Shown here: positions 43,271 to 51,747 of the stretch, one piece after another
Layout: every line of letters begins with the position of its first letter
How positions within the stretch are numbered: the stretch's first letter is position 1
NCBI GenBank assembly: GCA_038260305.1
Contig: JBBSNY010000006.1
Coordinates: 118,202 to 182,201 of the forward strand
DNA: 64,000 nt
From: CADCVQ01 sp038260305
GTDB taxonomy: Bacteria; Actinomycetota; Thermoleophilia; Solirubrobacterales; Solirubrobacteraceae
Reading direction: 5' to 3'
Translations under genes and position numbers: made by a program
Notes under the pieces: generated by a model
The model's input: only the letters and a program-made list of their open reading frames with translations
The model's database searches: none
Told to the model about the DNA's origin: nothing

Positions 43271-44527
43271 TCAGCCGGCGGCCAGCCTCGCGGCCCGCCG
43301 CCGCAACTCTGCGCGCGCGACCCCGTTGTCGGCGCAGCGCGCGGCGAGCGCGTACGCCGCCGCCGCGCCGCCGGCGTCGCCGCTGCGCTCGAGCAGGTCC
43401 GCGTGCGCCGCATGCAGCGGGACGTAGCGGGCGAGCGCGGCATCCGCCAGCAGTGGCGCCAGCAGCGCAAGTCCCTGTCGCACGCTGCCCGCGCGCCCGA
43501 GCGCGGCCGCGCGGTTGACGTCGATGACCGGCGAGGGGGTGCGGCGCGCGAGTTCGCCGTAGAGCGCGGCGATCTGGGCATGGTCGGTCTCGTCGGGCGA
43601 CGGCGAGTTCGCGTGCAGGGACGCGATCGCGGCCTGCAGCTGGTACGCACCGGCGCGCCGGCGGCGCAGCGCGGCGTCGAGCAGCAGGGTCCCCTCGCGG
43701 ATGCGGCCCTGGTCCCAGCGGGAGCGGTCCTGGTCGTCAAGCGCGACGAGGGCGCCGTGCTCGTCGACCCGGGCCGCGCGGCGCGAGTCGTGCAGCAGCA
43801 TGAGCGCCAGCAGCCCGGCGACCTCGGGGTCGTCGGGCATGAGCCGGACGAGCAGGCGCCCGAGCCGGATCGCCTCCGTGCACAGCTCGCCGCGCACGAG
43901 CCGGTCGCCGGCCGACGCGCTCCAGCCCTCGTTGAAGACGAGGTAGACGACGGCGAGCACGCCGGCCAGGCGCTCGGGAAGCTCCTCGTCGGGGGGGATC
44001 CGGTACGGGATCCGGGCCGTCGCGATCTTGCGCTTCGCGCGCACGATCCGCTGTGCCATCGCGCTCTCCTCGACGAGGAACGCGCGCGCGATCTCGCCCG
44101 TCGTCAGGCCGCCGAGCGAGCGCAGCGTCAGCGCGATCCGCGCTGGCATCGCGAGCGCCGGGTGACAGCACGTGAAGATCAAGCGCAGGCGGTCGTCGCC
44201 GAGGCCCGACGGCAGGGCATCTGCGTCGGCGGGGTCGCCCGCGGACTCGAGCAGCGCGAGCTGGCCTAGACGCTCGACGCGGTCGGCGAGGACGCGGTCG
44301 CGGCGCAGGCGGTCAATCGCCCGCCTGCGCGCCGCCGTCATGATCCATGCGCCCGGCCGCTCCGGTACGCCGTCGCGCTCCCACGCCACGATCGCGGCGG
44401 CAAACGCATCCTGCAGCGCATCCTCGGCGAGCTGGAAGTCGCCGAGCTGTCGGATCAGCGTCGCGAGCACCGCGGCGCGCTCGTCGCGAAAGGCCGCCTC
44501 CGCGGCCGCGGTGCTCGTCGGCAACAC
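43271..44527 (-). CDS. ECF sigma factor, ECF42 type with TPR-like C-terminal domain
   Basis: A 418-residue extracytoplasmic-function sigma factor. Region 2 is LIRQLGDFQLAEDALQDAF followed by GAWIMTAARRRAIDRLRRDR, and region 4 is LRSLGGLTTGEIARAFLVEE. A C-terminal extension of about 230 helical residues follows, starting FNEGWSASAGDRLVR and ending with TPR-like repeats. This architecture and the adjacent YCII/DGPF gene define ECF42 systems, which lack a classical anti-sigma factor. GTG start. The extension is thought to control activity. Confidence 0.92.
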   Translation of the reverse strand: MLPTSTAAAEAAFRDERAAVLATLIRQLGDFQLAEDALQDAFAAAIVAWERDGVPERPGAWIMTAARRRAIDRLRRDRVLADRVERLGQLALLESAGDPADADALPSGLGDDRLRLIFTCCHPALAMPARIALTLRSLGGLTTGEIARAFLVEESAMAQRIVRAKRKIATARIPYRIPPDEELPERLAGVLAVVYLVFNEGWSASAGDRLVRGELCTEAIRLGRLLVRLMPDDPEVAGLLALMLLHDSRRAARVDEHGALVALDDQDRSRWDQGRIREGTLLLDAALRRRRAGAYQLQAAIASLHANSPSPDETDHAQIAALYGELARRTPSPVIDVNRAAALGRAGSVRQGLALLAPLLADAALARYVPLHAAHADLLERSGDAGGAAAAYALAARCADNGVARAELRRRAARLAAG

Positions 44528-44537
44528 GTCGGCGACT

Positions 44538-44891
44538 TCACGCCGTCGGCATGCTCGGGATCGCCATCACGGGCCGAACCTCGATCGAGCCGTAGCCGAC
44601 GTTCGGGATCTTCGCGGCCCAGGCGAGCGCGGCGTCGAGATCGTCGACCTCGATCGTGTAGTAGCCCGCGAGCGCCTCCTTCGTCTCGGCGAACGGGCCG
44701 TCGGTGATGACGGTCTCGCCGTCGCGCACACGCACGGTCGTGGCGGTGTCCGAGCCCTCGAGCGCGTCGCCGGCGCGCATCGCGCCGGCGTCGATGAGCT
44801 CCTGCGTGTAGGCGAACCACTGCGGGCCCTCGGCCTCGGCCTGCTCGGGGGTGCGGCCGGGCGAGTAGATCAGGAGCATGTACTGCGGCAT
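44538..44891 (-). CDS. YCII/DGPF-domain protein, ECF42 partner
   Basis: The 117-residue protein has the DGPF signature in ITDGPFAETKEALAGYY and starts MPQYMLLIYSPGRTPEQAEA. These small ferredoxin-like-fold proteins accompany ECF42 sigma factors and are usually among their targets. The ECF gene begins ten bases after its stop, on the same strand. Confidence 0.9.
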   Translation of the reverse strand: MPQYMLLIYSPGRTPEQAEAEGPQWFAYTQELIDAGAMRAGDALEGSDTATTVRVRDGETVITDGPFAETKEALAGYYTIEVDDLDAALAWAAKIPNVGYGSIEVRPVMAIPSMPTA

Positions 44892-45097
44892 GGGGCACCT
44901 CGTGGTGGTCGTGTGGAGCCGGCTCATTCCGACCCTATGCACTGACGACGAACGCGTTGGGGCGGATTCGACAGCGCGCGGGAAGTTCTCGCAAGTCTCA
45001 GCGAAAACTCAGCGTCCTCTTACGTTCGGCGGCGACCCTGCGCGCAGGCTGGACACCGATGTCCGGCCGATGACCCCCTACGGGAGGAGCCCCCTAC

Positions 45098-45643
45098 ATG
45101 ACGATCTCCAATCGGATGCGCGCCGCCGTCGCCCTCGTGGCGTGCGCGGCCGTCGGTGCCGCGGGCGGTATCGCGGGCTCGGCAGCGGCTCCGAGCACGA
45201 CGAAGACGACGAAGAGCGCGAAGGCGGCGAGCGCGGCGCAGCGGGCCGGCCACGGGCCCGGCCACGGAATGGGCGGACCGGGTGGTCGCGCCGTCCACAG
45301 CGAGGAGGTCGTGCTGAACAAGGCCGGCGACAAGTTCATCACCGAGACCGAGGACAACGGCACGATCAAGTCGATCTCCGGGTCGCAGGTCACGATCACC
45401 GAGGCGATCGGTTCCGTGACGTACAAGGACATGGCGATCACGCTGCCGGACTCCGCGACGATCGAGCGCAACGGCAAGAAGGCGGCCGTCGCCGACCTGA
45501 AGACCGGCGATCACATCCACGTGTCGCAGTCCTCCGACGGCACCGACGTGCACGGCGCCGACGACACGTTCAAGCCGCGCGGTCCCGGCGGCCCCGGGCG
45601 CGACCACGACGGCCCGCCGCCGGGCGGTCCACGCCACCCCTGA
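45098..45643 (+). CDS. secreted small-domain protein of unknown function
   Basis: A 181-residue protein with a signal peptide (MRAAVALVACAAVGAAGGIA), then a lysine/alanine linker and a GHGPGHGMGGPGG stretch. A beta domain of about 90 residues follows (SGSQVTITEAIGSVTYKDMA), similar to OB-like DUF5666 domains. The tail is histidine/proline/glycine-rich. GGGAGGAG precedes the ATG. Probably exported; the His-rich segments could bind metal. Confidence 0.7.
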   Translation: MTISNRMRAAVALVACAAVGAAGGIAGSAAAPSTTKTTKSAKAASAAQRAGHGPGHGMGGPGGRAVHSEEVVLNKAGDKFITETEDNGTIKSISGSQVTITEAIGSVTYKDMAITLPDSATIERNGKKAAVADLKTGDHIHVSQSSDGTDVHGADDTFKPRGPGGPGRDHDGPPPGGPRHP

Positions 45644-45676
45644 TCGCACGACCAACCAGCCCCGTCCATGGCTCTA

Positions 45677-45698
45677 CGGCCGCCCCTCGGGGCGGCCG
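45677..45698 (+). terminator. hairpin after the secreted-protein gene
   Basis: CGGCCGCCCC at 45677-45686 pairs exactly with GGGGCGGCCG at 45689-45698 around TC, giving a CUCG-type tetraloop. It begins 34 bases after the stop codon and resembles the hairpin at 19743-19770. Confidence 0.55.
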
Positions 45699-45814
45699 CT
45701 CGTCGTCGCGGACCGCCGGCCCGCAGCCGGCCGACTCTCAGGAAGTTCCCAGGTTGCTCTCTGCCCCCGCTCATCCCGCGCGCCGACGCTGCGTCAACCG
45801 CGCCGCGGCACGGC

Positions 45815-46127
45815 CACGACAAGCGCCGTCTACCAGACGGGCGTCTACGCCTCGCGCGGCCAGTCGACGACCGCGAACACGTCGGACGGCATCTACGGCT
45901 CGGACGGCGCGAAGCTCGTCGTCAGCGTGGGCCTGTCGCGCTCCGGCAAGACGCTCGTGCGCAAGAAGTCCAGCGACCTCAAGGCCGGCAGGCGCGGCGT
46001 CGAGCTGCGCGTGCCGCTGCGCACGGCCGGCGGCAAGGCCCGGATGACCGTCGACTACGCGGACGGCGCCGGCCTGACGAAGACGGTCGCGAAGACCGTC
46101 ACCGTCCCGCGCAAGACCCTGAGTTAG
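45815..46127 (+). pseudogene. C-terminal fragment of a secreted or surface protein
   Basis: An open frame without a valid early start reads SAVYQTGVYASRGQSTTANT, SDGIYGSDGAKLVV and SVGLSRSGKTLVRKKSSDLK, and ends in an Ig-like strand pattern and KTVTVPRKTLS. It has coding bias and looks like the end of an exported beta-rich protein. The front part is gone, replaced upstream by unrelated sequence. Confidence 0.45.
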
Positions 46128-46171
46128 GCGCCGTCAAGAACGTCGCGTCGGGACGTCCCGACGGACTCCGA

Positions 46172-46519
46172 TCAGAAGACCCGCATGGGCCCGCCGAACA
46201 GCACGGGCTCGTGGCCGTGGCGCGGAGAGCTGGCCGCGAGGAAGCGCGCCACGGGTGCGCCGTCCTCGAGCACACCGCGCTCCACGAGCGCCTCGACGGT
46301 GTCCTGCACAGCGTGCTCGTCGAGGTCGGGGAAGCCGGCCGACAGAGCCGCCCAGATCGTGGCGACGCTGCGCGAGCCGTCGGCGAGGCCGAGCAGCCGG
46401 TGCACGAAGCCGTCGGGGTCGCCGATCGTCGTCACGTCGCGCCGCCCGACGATGTGCAGCTCTCCGCTGCCTCGCAGCATCGGTCCGGCAATGGCGAGTC
46501 GCGGCTGTTGGACCGGCAT
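46172..46519 (-). CDS. small winged-helix-like protein, possible peptide-recognition element
   Basis: The 115-residue protein has a beta-hairpin N-terminus and the block HRLLGLADGSRSVATIWAAL, followed by HAVQDTVEALVERGVLED. This LxxLDG-xxS pattern resembles PqqD-like RRE/winged-helix domains at the start of ThiF-type cyclodehydratase partners. The remainder of such proteins is absent here. AAGGGGGG precedes the ATG at 46519 at good spacing, so expression is likely. No precursor peptide was identified nearby. Confidence 0.5.
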   Translation of the reverse strand: MPVQQPRLAIAGPMLRGSGELHIVGRRDVTTIGDPDGFVHRLLGLADGSRSVATIWAALSAGFPDLDEHAVQDTVEALVERGVLEDGAPVARFLAASSPRHGHEPVLFGGPMRVF

Positions 46520-46634
46520 CTGTGCCCCCCTTGGATTCGTACCCTCGCCTCCAAGGAGCGCCGACGCGGCGCGGTGATACGTTCGTCGCGTCAACCCGGC
46601 AGGCGAACGTCGCCCGCCGCTCCGGGCGCCGGGG

Positions 46635-47300
46635 TCAGCCATGCTTGGACGCGACGAGATCCTCGTACGCCTTGCGCTGGAACTCGTCGAGCCCCGCCGG
46701 AGCGGAAGCCGACTGCCGGGTGGGGGACTGCTGCGGAGACTTCGACTTCTTGACCTTCGCGGCCCTCGGCGCGGCACCGGACGAGAAGTCCGTGCGCGAG
46801 TTGCTCGGCTCCTCAAGCTTGCCGGGGATGAGCGCGTCCATGATCGGGACGTCCTTCTTGACGACGCGGATGCCGTACACGTAGGCGAGGGCGCCGCCGA
46901 GCGTGCCGCCGAGCGTCAGCAGGCCGAGCGCGACGCAGCCGGCGATGAGGCCGCTCGTCGTGACCTCGGAGTCGATGTAGCCGGGGCGCTGCAGGAGCCA
47001 CGTCGCGACGAAGCTCAGGGTCGCCAGGACCATCACGGACAGGTGATAGTTCGCGAGCGTGCGGGCCCGCGAGCCCTTGCTGAGGTCCGCCCAGTCCAGC
47101 AGCCCGGTCAGCGTGGTCGGGACGGCGACGAGCAGACCACCGGAGATCGCGAGCAGCGAGCCCTTCGCCATCGCCTCCTCCTCGAGACCACAGAAGCCGG
47201 CGATGAGCATGAGCACGCCGACGGTGTAGGCCCCGATGCTCACATCCGTGAGCGGAGCATGCGACGGCTTGCCGGCGAAGCCCTTGATGAGCGTGAGCAT
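46635..47300 (-). CDS. DUF2231-like membrane protein
   Basis: A 221-residue protein with four membrane spans in the first 150 residues (for example VLMLIAGFCGLEEEAMAKGS, SLLAISGGLLVAVPTTLTGL and YHLSVMVLATLSFVATWLLQ) and a charged cytoplasmic tail with basic and serine-rich segments. The LTDVSIGAYTVGVL opening and the span order match DUF2231 proteins. AAGGAG lies eight bases before ATG 47300. Function unknown; relatives are proposed membrane redox or cupredoxin-associated proteins. Confidence 0.8.
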   Translation of the reverse strand: MLTLIKGFAGKPSHAPLTDVSIGAYTVGVLMLIAGFCGLEEEAMAKGSLLAISGGLLVAVPTTLTGLLDWADLSKGSRARTLANYHLSVMVLATLSFVATWLLQRPGYIDSEVTTSGLIAGCVALGLLTLGGTLGGALAYVYGIRVVKKDVPIMDALIPGKLEEPSNSRTDFSSGAAPRAAKVKKSKSPQQSPTRQSASAPAGLDEFQRKAYEDLVASKHG

Positions 47301-47570
47301 GGAGTTGGCTCCTTCGAAGAACGTTGGACGAGGCGCGCCCGCACGCGCGCAAGACGGGTGCTTGCAGCCTTTGCTACGACCTGGGCCGGGGCGCGGATGC
47401 GAAGCTGGCACGACGGCGCTGGGTCACGCGCTAAGACGCCGGCGCCGCGCACGAAATCAGCCGGGGCGGGGAGCAGCAGCGGCCCGACTGTCCCGAGTGT
47501 CGAAGATCGCTGGGCCAGCTTGGCCCGGCGGCCATACGCGGCCGCGAGCCGGGGGCCTATCGTCGAAATC
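47301..47570. other. intergenic stretch upstream of the riboswitch
   Basis: About 270 bases with no gene. It must contain the promoters of the DUF2231-like gene and of the riboswitch transcript, but no clear -35/-10 pair could be assigned. Confidence 0.4.
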
Positions 47571-47699
47571 GCCCTAGGGTTCCGCTGCCGAAGCATCGGC
47601 AGGTCTGGTCCGAGAGGGCCGGCCGGCACCTACATAGCCGTGTTGACACGGAGGGACAAAAGCCCGGGAGATTTCATTCTCCTGGGCATTTTTCGTTTT
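47571..47699 (+). promoter_or_regulatory. guanidine-I (ykkC) riboswitch with expression platform
   Basis: The conserved blocks of the ykkC/guanidine-I aptamer appear in order: CTAGGGTTCCG, a stem with CTGGTCCGAGAGGG, then ACACGGAGGGACAAAAGCCC followed by GGGAGA. These are the invariant ligand-pocket elements. The aptamer spans about 47571-47671 and is followed at once by an intrinsic terminator whose left arm is the aptamer's own GCCCGGGAGA. Downstream lie a transporter fragment and carboxyguanidine-deiminase-type genes, the expected targets. Guanidine binding should free the 3' block from the terminator and turn the operon on. Confidence 0.9.
47662..47699 (+). terminator. riboswitch-controlled intrinsic terminator
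   Basis: GCCCGGGAGA at 47662-47671 pairs with TCTCCTGGGC at 47678-47687 (one G-T wobble) around TTTCAT, followed by ATTTTTCGTTTT. This is the clearest classical terminator in the window. Its left arm is also the conserved 3' block of the aptamer, so the two structures exclude each other. Confidence 0.9.
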
Positions 47700-47808
47700 G
47701 AGGGGAGGAACCGAGGTTGCAGCTGCATGGATCCACCGCGCTCGTTGTCATTTCGCGCCGAGGTCCGTGCCGCGGCGCGCGCGGCGCGCGTCCTCGTTGG
47801 CGGCGACC

Positions 47809-48297
47809 ATGTCCTCGCCCGCGACGCGGCTGCTGCTCGTCGACTCGCTGCTGGCCGGCGATCCGGGCGTCTTCGGCTCGGCGCTCGCGCATCTCGTGCT
47901 GCCGGCGTTCACGCTCGCGCTCGTGCCGGCGCTCGCGATCGCGCGCACGCTCGCGACGTCGCTGGAGCAGGTCATGCGCGAGGACTACGTGCGCACGGCG
48001 CGTGCGAAGGGCCTGCGCGAACGCTCGATCCTCATCCGCCACGGCCTGCGCAACGCCGCCGGCCCGGCGCTGACCATGGGCGGGCTGCAGTTGGGGCTGC
48101 TGCTCGCGGGGATCGTCGTCGTCGAGCAGATCTTCTCCTGGCCGGGGCTCGGCCTCTATCTCAGCCAGGCGATCGCGTTCTCGGACTTCCCGGCGATCAC
48201 CGGGACGACGCTGCTGCTCGGGACGGCCTACGTCGTCGTGAACTTCCTCGTCGACATCGCGCAGGCCGTCGCCGACCCGCGCATCCGGACGGTCTAG
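47809..48297 (+). pseudogene. N-terminally truncated DppB-type ABC permease
   Basis: A 162-residue frame reads ALAHLVLPAFTLALVPALAI, REDYVRTARAKGLRERSILI (the EAA loop contacting the ATPase), LLLAGIVVVEQIFSWPGLGL and DIAQAVADPRIRTV. This is the C-terminal half of a peptide/nickel-type permease. The first membrane span and about 130 residues are missing, replaced by sequence without homology after the riboswitch. It is the first protein-like sequence after the guanidine riboswitch, so an ABC importer was probably once part of the operon. Confidence 0.75.
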
Positions 48298-48311
48298 AAG
48301 GTGACCCGCAG

Positions 48312-49022
48312 GTGAGCGCACTCATCCTGGAGGCGGTCCTGCCACCGGCCGCGAGCTGGTCGCGCGTCTGTCGCCGCGCGACGGCGCTGACGCTGACCGA
48401 CCTCGAGGGCGGCGCGAACGTCTCCGCGCTGCTGTACCGCGCCGGCGAACCGCTCGAGCGCTACTGCATGCCCGACACGCTGAAGGCCCAGCACGTCGCG
48501 CGCATCACCGAGGGCGTCGCATTGTACTCCGACATGGGTCGCGTGCTGGCCTCGGTGACGGCCGACACGTGCGGCTGGCACGACACGATCACCGGACATG
48601 CCACGGCGGGACACGTCGCGGCGCGCTGGGGAACGGCGAGCTATCAGGAGCACGCGAACGAGTGGCGGCGCAGCGCCCGCGACGGCCTGCTCGTCGAGCT
48701 CGCCAAGCACGGCCTCGGCCGCCGCGACCTCGTCGCGAACCTGAACCTGTTCTCGAAGGTGACCGTCGGCGAGGACGGCGAGCTTGAGTTCGTCAGCGGC
48801 AACTCGCGCGCGGGCGCGGGCGTGACGCTGCGCTTCGAGCTCGACACGCTCGTCGTGCTGTGCAGCGTCCAGCACCCGCTCGACCCGTCGCCGTCGTGGC
48901 GACCGCGGGCCGTCGAGCTGCGCATCGACGAGGTCGAGGCCGCGGGCGAGGGCGATGCCGTGCGGCTGGCCTGCGAGGAGAACGAGCGCGGCTTCGCCGC
49001 CAGCGAGGCCGTGCTGGGGTGA
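48312..49022 (+). CDS. urea-carboxylase-associated protein (carboxyguanidine deiminase subunit type)
   Basis: A 236-residue DUF1989 protein. DUF1989 pairs are the CgdA/CgdB subunits that deaminate carboxyguanidine to allophanate in bacterial guanidine degradation. Visible features are DLEGGANVSALLYRAGEPLE, CMPDTLKAQHVARITEG, SVTADTCGWHDTITGH with Cys and His metal-ligand candidates, and NLNLFSKVTVGEDGELEF. GTG 48312 follows AAGGTGA. The next DUF1989 gene overlaps its stop. Control by the upstream riboswitch fits the function. Confidence 0.88.
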   Translation: MSALILEAVLPPAASWSRVCRRATALTLTDLEGGANVSALLYRAGEPLERYCMPDTLKAQHVARITEGVALYSDMGRVLASVTADTCGWHDTITGHATAGHVAARWGTASYQEHANEWRRSARDGLLVELAKHGLGRRDLVANLNLFSKVTVGEDGELEFVSGNSRAGAGVTLRFELDTLVVLCSVQHPLDPSPSWRPRAVELRIDEVEAAGEGDAVRLACEENERGFAASEAVLG

Positions 49023-49657
49023 GCTCCGCCGATGCCCACAGCGCGCGCGTGACGATGGATGTCGACGCGGGCGACGGCTGGATCGGCGTGCTCGCCGCCG
49101 GCGAGTGCCTGCGGATCGTCGACCTGCACGGAAACCAGGCCGTCGACACGCTGTTCTTCGACGCGCACGACCACGCCAACCGCTACAGCGCGGTGGACAC
49201 CCTGCGCGAGCAGGGCAACGCCTACCTGACGCTCGGTTCGCGGCTGCTGGCGCTGGACTGCGAACCGCTCGTGACGATCGTCGCCGACACATGCGGTCGC
49301 CACGACACGGTGGGTGGAGCCTGCTCGCAGGAGTCCAACGTCGTGCGCTACGGCGAGCACACGCGCCACATGCACGCCTGTCGCAACACGTTCCTCGCGC
49401 AGGCGCTCGCGTACGGGCGCGGCCTCGATAAGCGCGACCTGTCGGCGAACGTCAACTTCTTCATGAACGTGCCGATGACGGCCGCCGGCGGGCTGACCTT
49501 TGAGGACGGCATCTCGGAGCCGGGAAAGTACCTCGAGCTGCGCGCCGATCGCGACACGCTCGTGCTGATCTCCAACTGCCCGCAGCTCAACAACCCCTGT
49601 AACGGCTACGACCCGACGCCCGTGCGGCTCGTGATCCGGGTGCCGGAGGGCCGATGA
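49019..49657 (+). CDS. urea-carboxylase-associated protein, second deiminase-type subunit
   Basis: The 212-residue partner of the preceding protein, also DUF1989. Family blocks are GECLRIVDLHGNQAVDTLFF, ADTCGRHDTVGGACSQESN with the conserved Cys and His, NVNFFMNVPMTAAGGLTFED, and a terminal NCPQLNNPCNGYDPTPVR. The overlap GTGA with the first subunit and ATGA with the carboxyltransferase gene indicates tight co-translation. Together the two subunits are expected to form the heteromeric enzyme. Confidence 0.88.
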   Translation: MSSADAHSARVTMDVDAGDGWIGVLAAGECLRIVDLHGNQAVDTLFFDAHDHANRYSAVDTLREQGNAYLTLGSRLLALDCEPLVTIVADTCGRHDTVGGACSQESNVVRYGEHTRHMHACRNTFLAQALAYGRGLDKRDLSANVNFFMNVPMTAAGGLTFEDGISEPGKYLELRADRDTLVLISNCPQLNNPCNGYDPTPVRLVIRVPEGR

Positions 49658-51747
49658 GCATCGCGCTCGAGTCGGCGGGCATGCTCGCGACGGTTCAGGA
49701 CTGGCCCGGGCGCCTCGGCCACTGGGAGGTCGGCGTGCCCCCGTCGGGCCCGATGGACGCGCGCTCCTTCCGCCTCGGCAACCTGCTCGTCGGCAACGCC
49801 GAGGGGACGGCCGGGATCGAGGTCACGTTGACCGCGCCGCGGCTGCGCTTCGACGAGCCGGCGGTCGTTGCGGTGACCGGCGCGCCGCTCGCGCTCGAGC
49901 TCGATGGGCAGCCGGTCGCGCAATGGACGGCGCTCGACGTGCCGGCCGGCGCGCTGCTCAAGCTCGGCGCGATCCGCGGCGTCGGGCTGCGCGCCTACGT
50001 GCTCGTGCGCGGCGGCATCGAACGCCCGCTCGTGATGGGCAGCCGCGCGACGTTCGTGCCCGCCGCACTCGGCGGCGGCGCGCTGTGCAAGGGCGACCGA
50101 CTCGAGGTCGGCCGTGCGGCACCGCCGGCTGCCGCGGCTCCCGAGGCAGCGGCCGCGCTCCCAGTCGCGACGATCGCCCCGGGCGCGTCCACGCTCACCC
50201 CGCCGGCGATCGGCAACGCGTGGACGCTGCGGGTCGCCCCCGGGCCGCACGGCGCCCCCGACTTCCTCACCGCCGACGGCCTCCAGGAGCTGTGGCGGGC
50301 GAGCTGGACGGTGCACCTGCACTCCGACCGCACGGGCGTGCGGCTGACGGGACCGCGGCCGGACTGGGCGCGCGGCGACGGCGGCGAGGCCGGGCTGCAC
50401 CCATCGAACATCCTCGACAGCGCCTACGGCGTCGGGACAGTCATGCTCGCCGGCGACATGGCGGTGATCGTCGGCCCCGACGGCCCGAGCCTCGGCGGCT
50501 TCGCTGCGATCGCCCAGGTCATCCGCGCCGACCTCTGGAAGCTCGGGCAGGTGCGCGCCGGCGACGCGATCACGCTCGATCCCGTCGATCCCGAGTACGC
50601 GGCGGCGCTGCACGCCGCCGCGGAGGCCGAGATCGTCGCCGTCGCGGCGCCGCCGCCGACCGCGGCCGTCGCCATCGCGCCGAACGGCGCCGAGCCCCGG
50701 GATGTGGTCGCGCCGCCGCCGGACGGTGCTGCGCCGCGAGCCGCGGCTGTCGCAGCTTCGCGGATCGCGCTCCCGCCGCGCCGGACGCCGCCGCCGCCGA
50801 TCCTCGACGCCCCGCGCGACGGCGGTGGCGGGCCGCTGACGTTTCGCCGCGCCGGCGAGCGCGGGTTGCTCGTCGAGTTCGGTGAGCCCGTGCTCGACCT
50901 GCGCTCGCGGGTGCGCGTCCAGCTCCTGCGCGCCGCGCTCGACCGCGAAGCCCCCGCCGGCCTGCTCGATCTCACCCCCGGCGTGCGCTCGCTGCACGTC
51001 CAGCACGACCCCGATCGGCTCGCGGCCGGCGACCTCCTGCGCCTGCTCGTGGCGCTCGAGGCGACGCTGCCCGCGCCCGAGGCGGAGACGGTGCCGGGCC
51101 GCGTCGTGCACCTCCCGCTCGCCTGGCGCGACACGCTCGTGATGAGCGCGATCGCCCGCTACCAGGCGTCGATCCGCCCCGACGCGCCGTGGTGTCCGGA
51201 CAACATCGAGTTCATCCGCCGCATCAACGGGCTCGCCGACGAGGACGCGGTGCGGGCGATCGTCTTCGGCGCCTCCTACCTCGTGCTGGGTCTCGGCGAC
51301 GTCTACATGGGCGCGCCGGTCGCGGTCCCGCTCGACCCACGCCACCGGCTCGTCACGACGAAGTACAACCCGGCCCGCACGTGGACGCCGCCGAACGCCG
51401 TCGGGATCGGCGGCGCCTTCCTGTGCGTGTACGGGATGGAGGGCCCCGGCGGCTATCAGCTCGTCGGGCGCACCGTTCCGATCTGGCATGCCGGCGACGA
51501 CCCGCCCTGGCGCCTGCGCCATTTCGACGAGCTGCGCTTCCATCCGGTCGGCGACGACGAGCTCGCCGAGCTGCGCGCGGCCAGCGACGCGGGGACGTGG
51601 GCCCCGCGGGTCGAGCCGGGCGGCTTCTCGCTGACCGATCACGAGCGCTTCCTCGCCGCCAACGCCGCCGAGATCGCGGCCTTCCGCGCCGGCCGCGAGG
51701 CGGCCTTCGCCGCCGAGCGCGGCGCCTGGGAGGCTGCCGCGGCGTGA
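49654..51747 (+). CDS. carboxyltransferase part (AHS2-AHS1) of a urea/guanidine carboxylase
   Basis: A 697-residue protein holding the two KipA/KipI-like domains of biotin-dependent urea/guanidine carboxylase. The AHS2 (KipA) domain is at about 1-320 (TVQDWPGRLGHWEVGVPPSG, SDRTGVRLTGPRPDWARGDG). A 60-residue Ala/Pro linker follows, then AHS1 (KipI) at about 390-640 (DNIEFIRRINGLADEDAVRA, TTKYNPARTWTPPNAVGIGG). Full carboxylases also have an N-terminal biotin carboxylase and a C-terminal biotinyl domain; both are absent here and no gene for them is in the window. It would need separate subunits. Confidence 0.88.
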   Translation: MSIALESAGMLATVQDWPGRLGHWEVGVPPSGPMDARSFRLGNLLVGNAEGTAGIEVTLTAPRLRFDEPAVVAVTGAPLALELDGQPVAQWTALDVPAGALLKLGAIRGVGLRAYVLVRGGIERPLVMGSRATFVPAALGGGALCKGDRLEVGRAAPPAAAAPEAAAALPVATIAPGASTLTPPAIGNAWTLRVAPGPHGAPDFLTADGLQELWRASWTVHLHSDRTGVRLTGPRPDWARGDGGEAGLHPSNILDSAYGVGTVMLAGDMAVIVGPDGPSLGGFAAIAQVIRADLWKLGQVRAGDAITLDPVDPEYAAALHAAAEAEIVAVAAPPPTAAVAIAPNGAEPRDVVAPPPDGAAPRAAAVAASRIALPPRRTPPPPILDAPRDGGGGPLTFRRAGERGLLVEFGEPVLDLRSRVRVQLLRAALDREAPAGLLDLTPGVRSLHVQHDPDRLAAGDLLRLLVALEATLPAPEAETVPGRVVHLPLAWRDTLVMSAIARYQASIRPDAPWCPDNIEFIRRINGLADEDAVRAIVFGASYLVLGLGDVYMGAPVAVPLDPRHRLVTTKYNPARTWTPPNAVGIGGAFLCVYGMEGPGGYQLVGRTVPIWHAGDDPPWRLRHFDELRFHPVGDDELAELRAASDAGTWAPRVEPGGFSLTDHERFLAANAAEIAAFRAGREAAFAAERGAWEAAAA

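Noticed and set aside
46641..49022. A 793-codon plus-strand open frame through the riboswitch
   Set aside because: It crosses the antisense of the DUF2231-like gene and the riboswitch/terminator. Only the DUF1989 part from 48312 onward is real.
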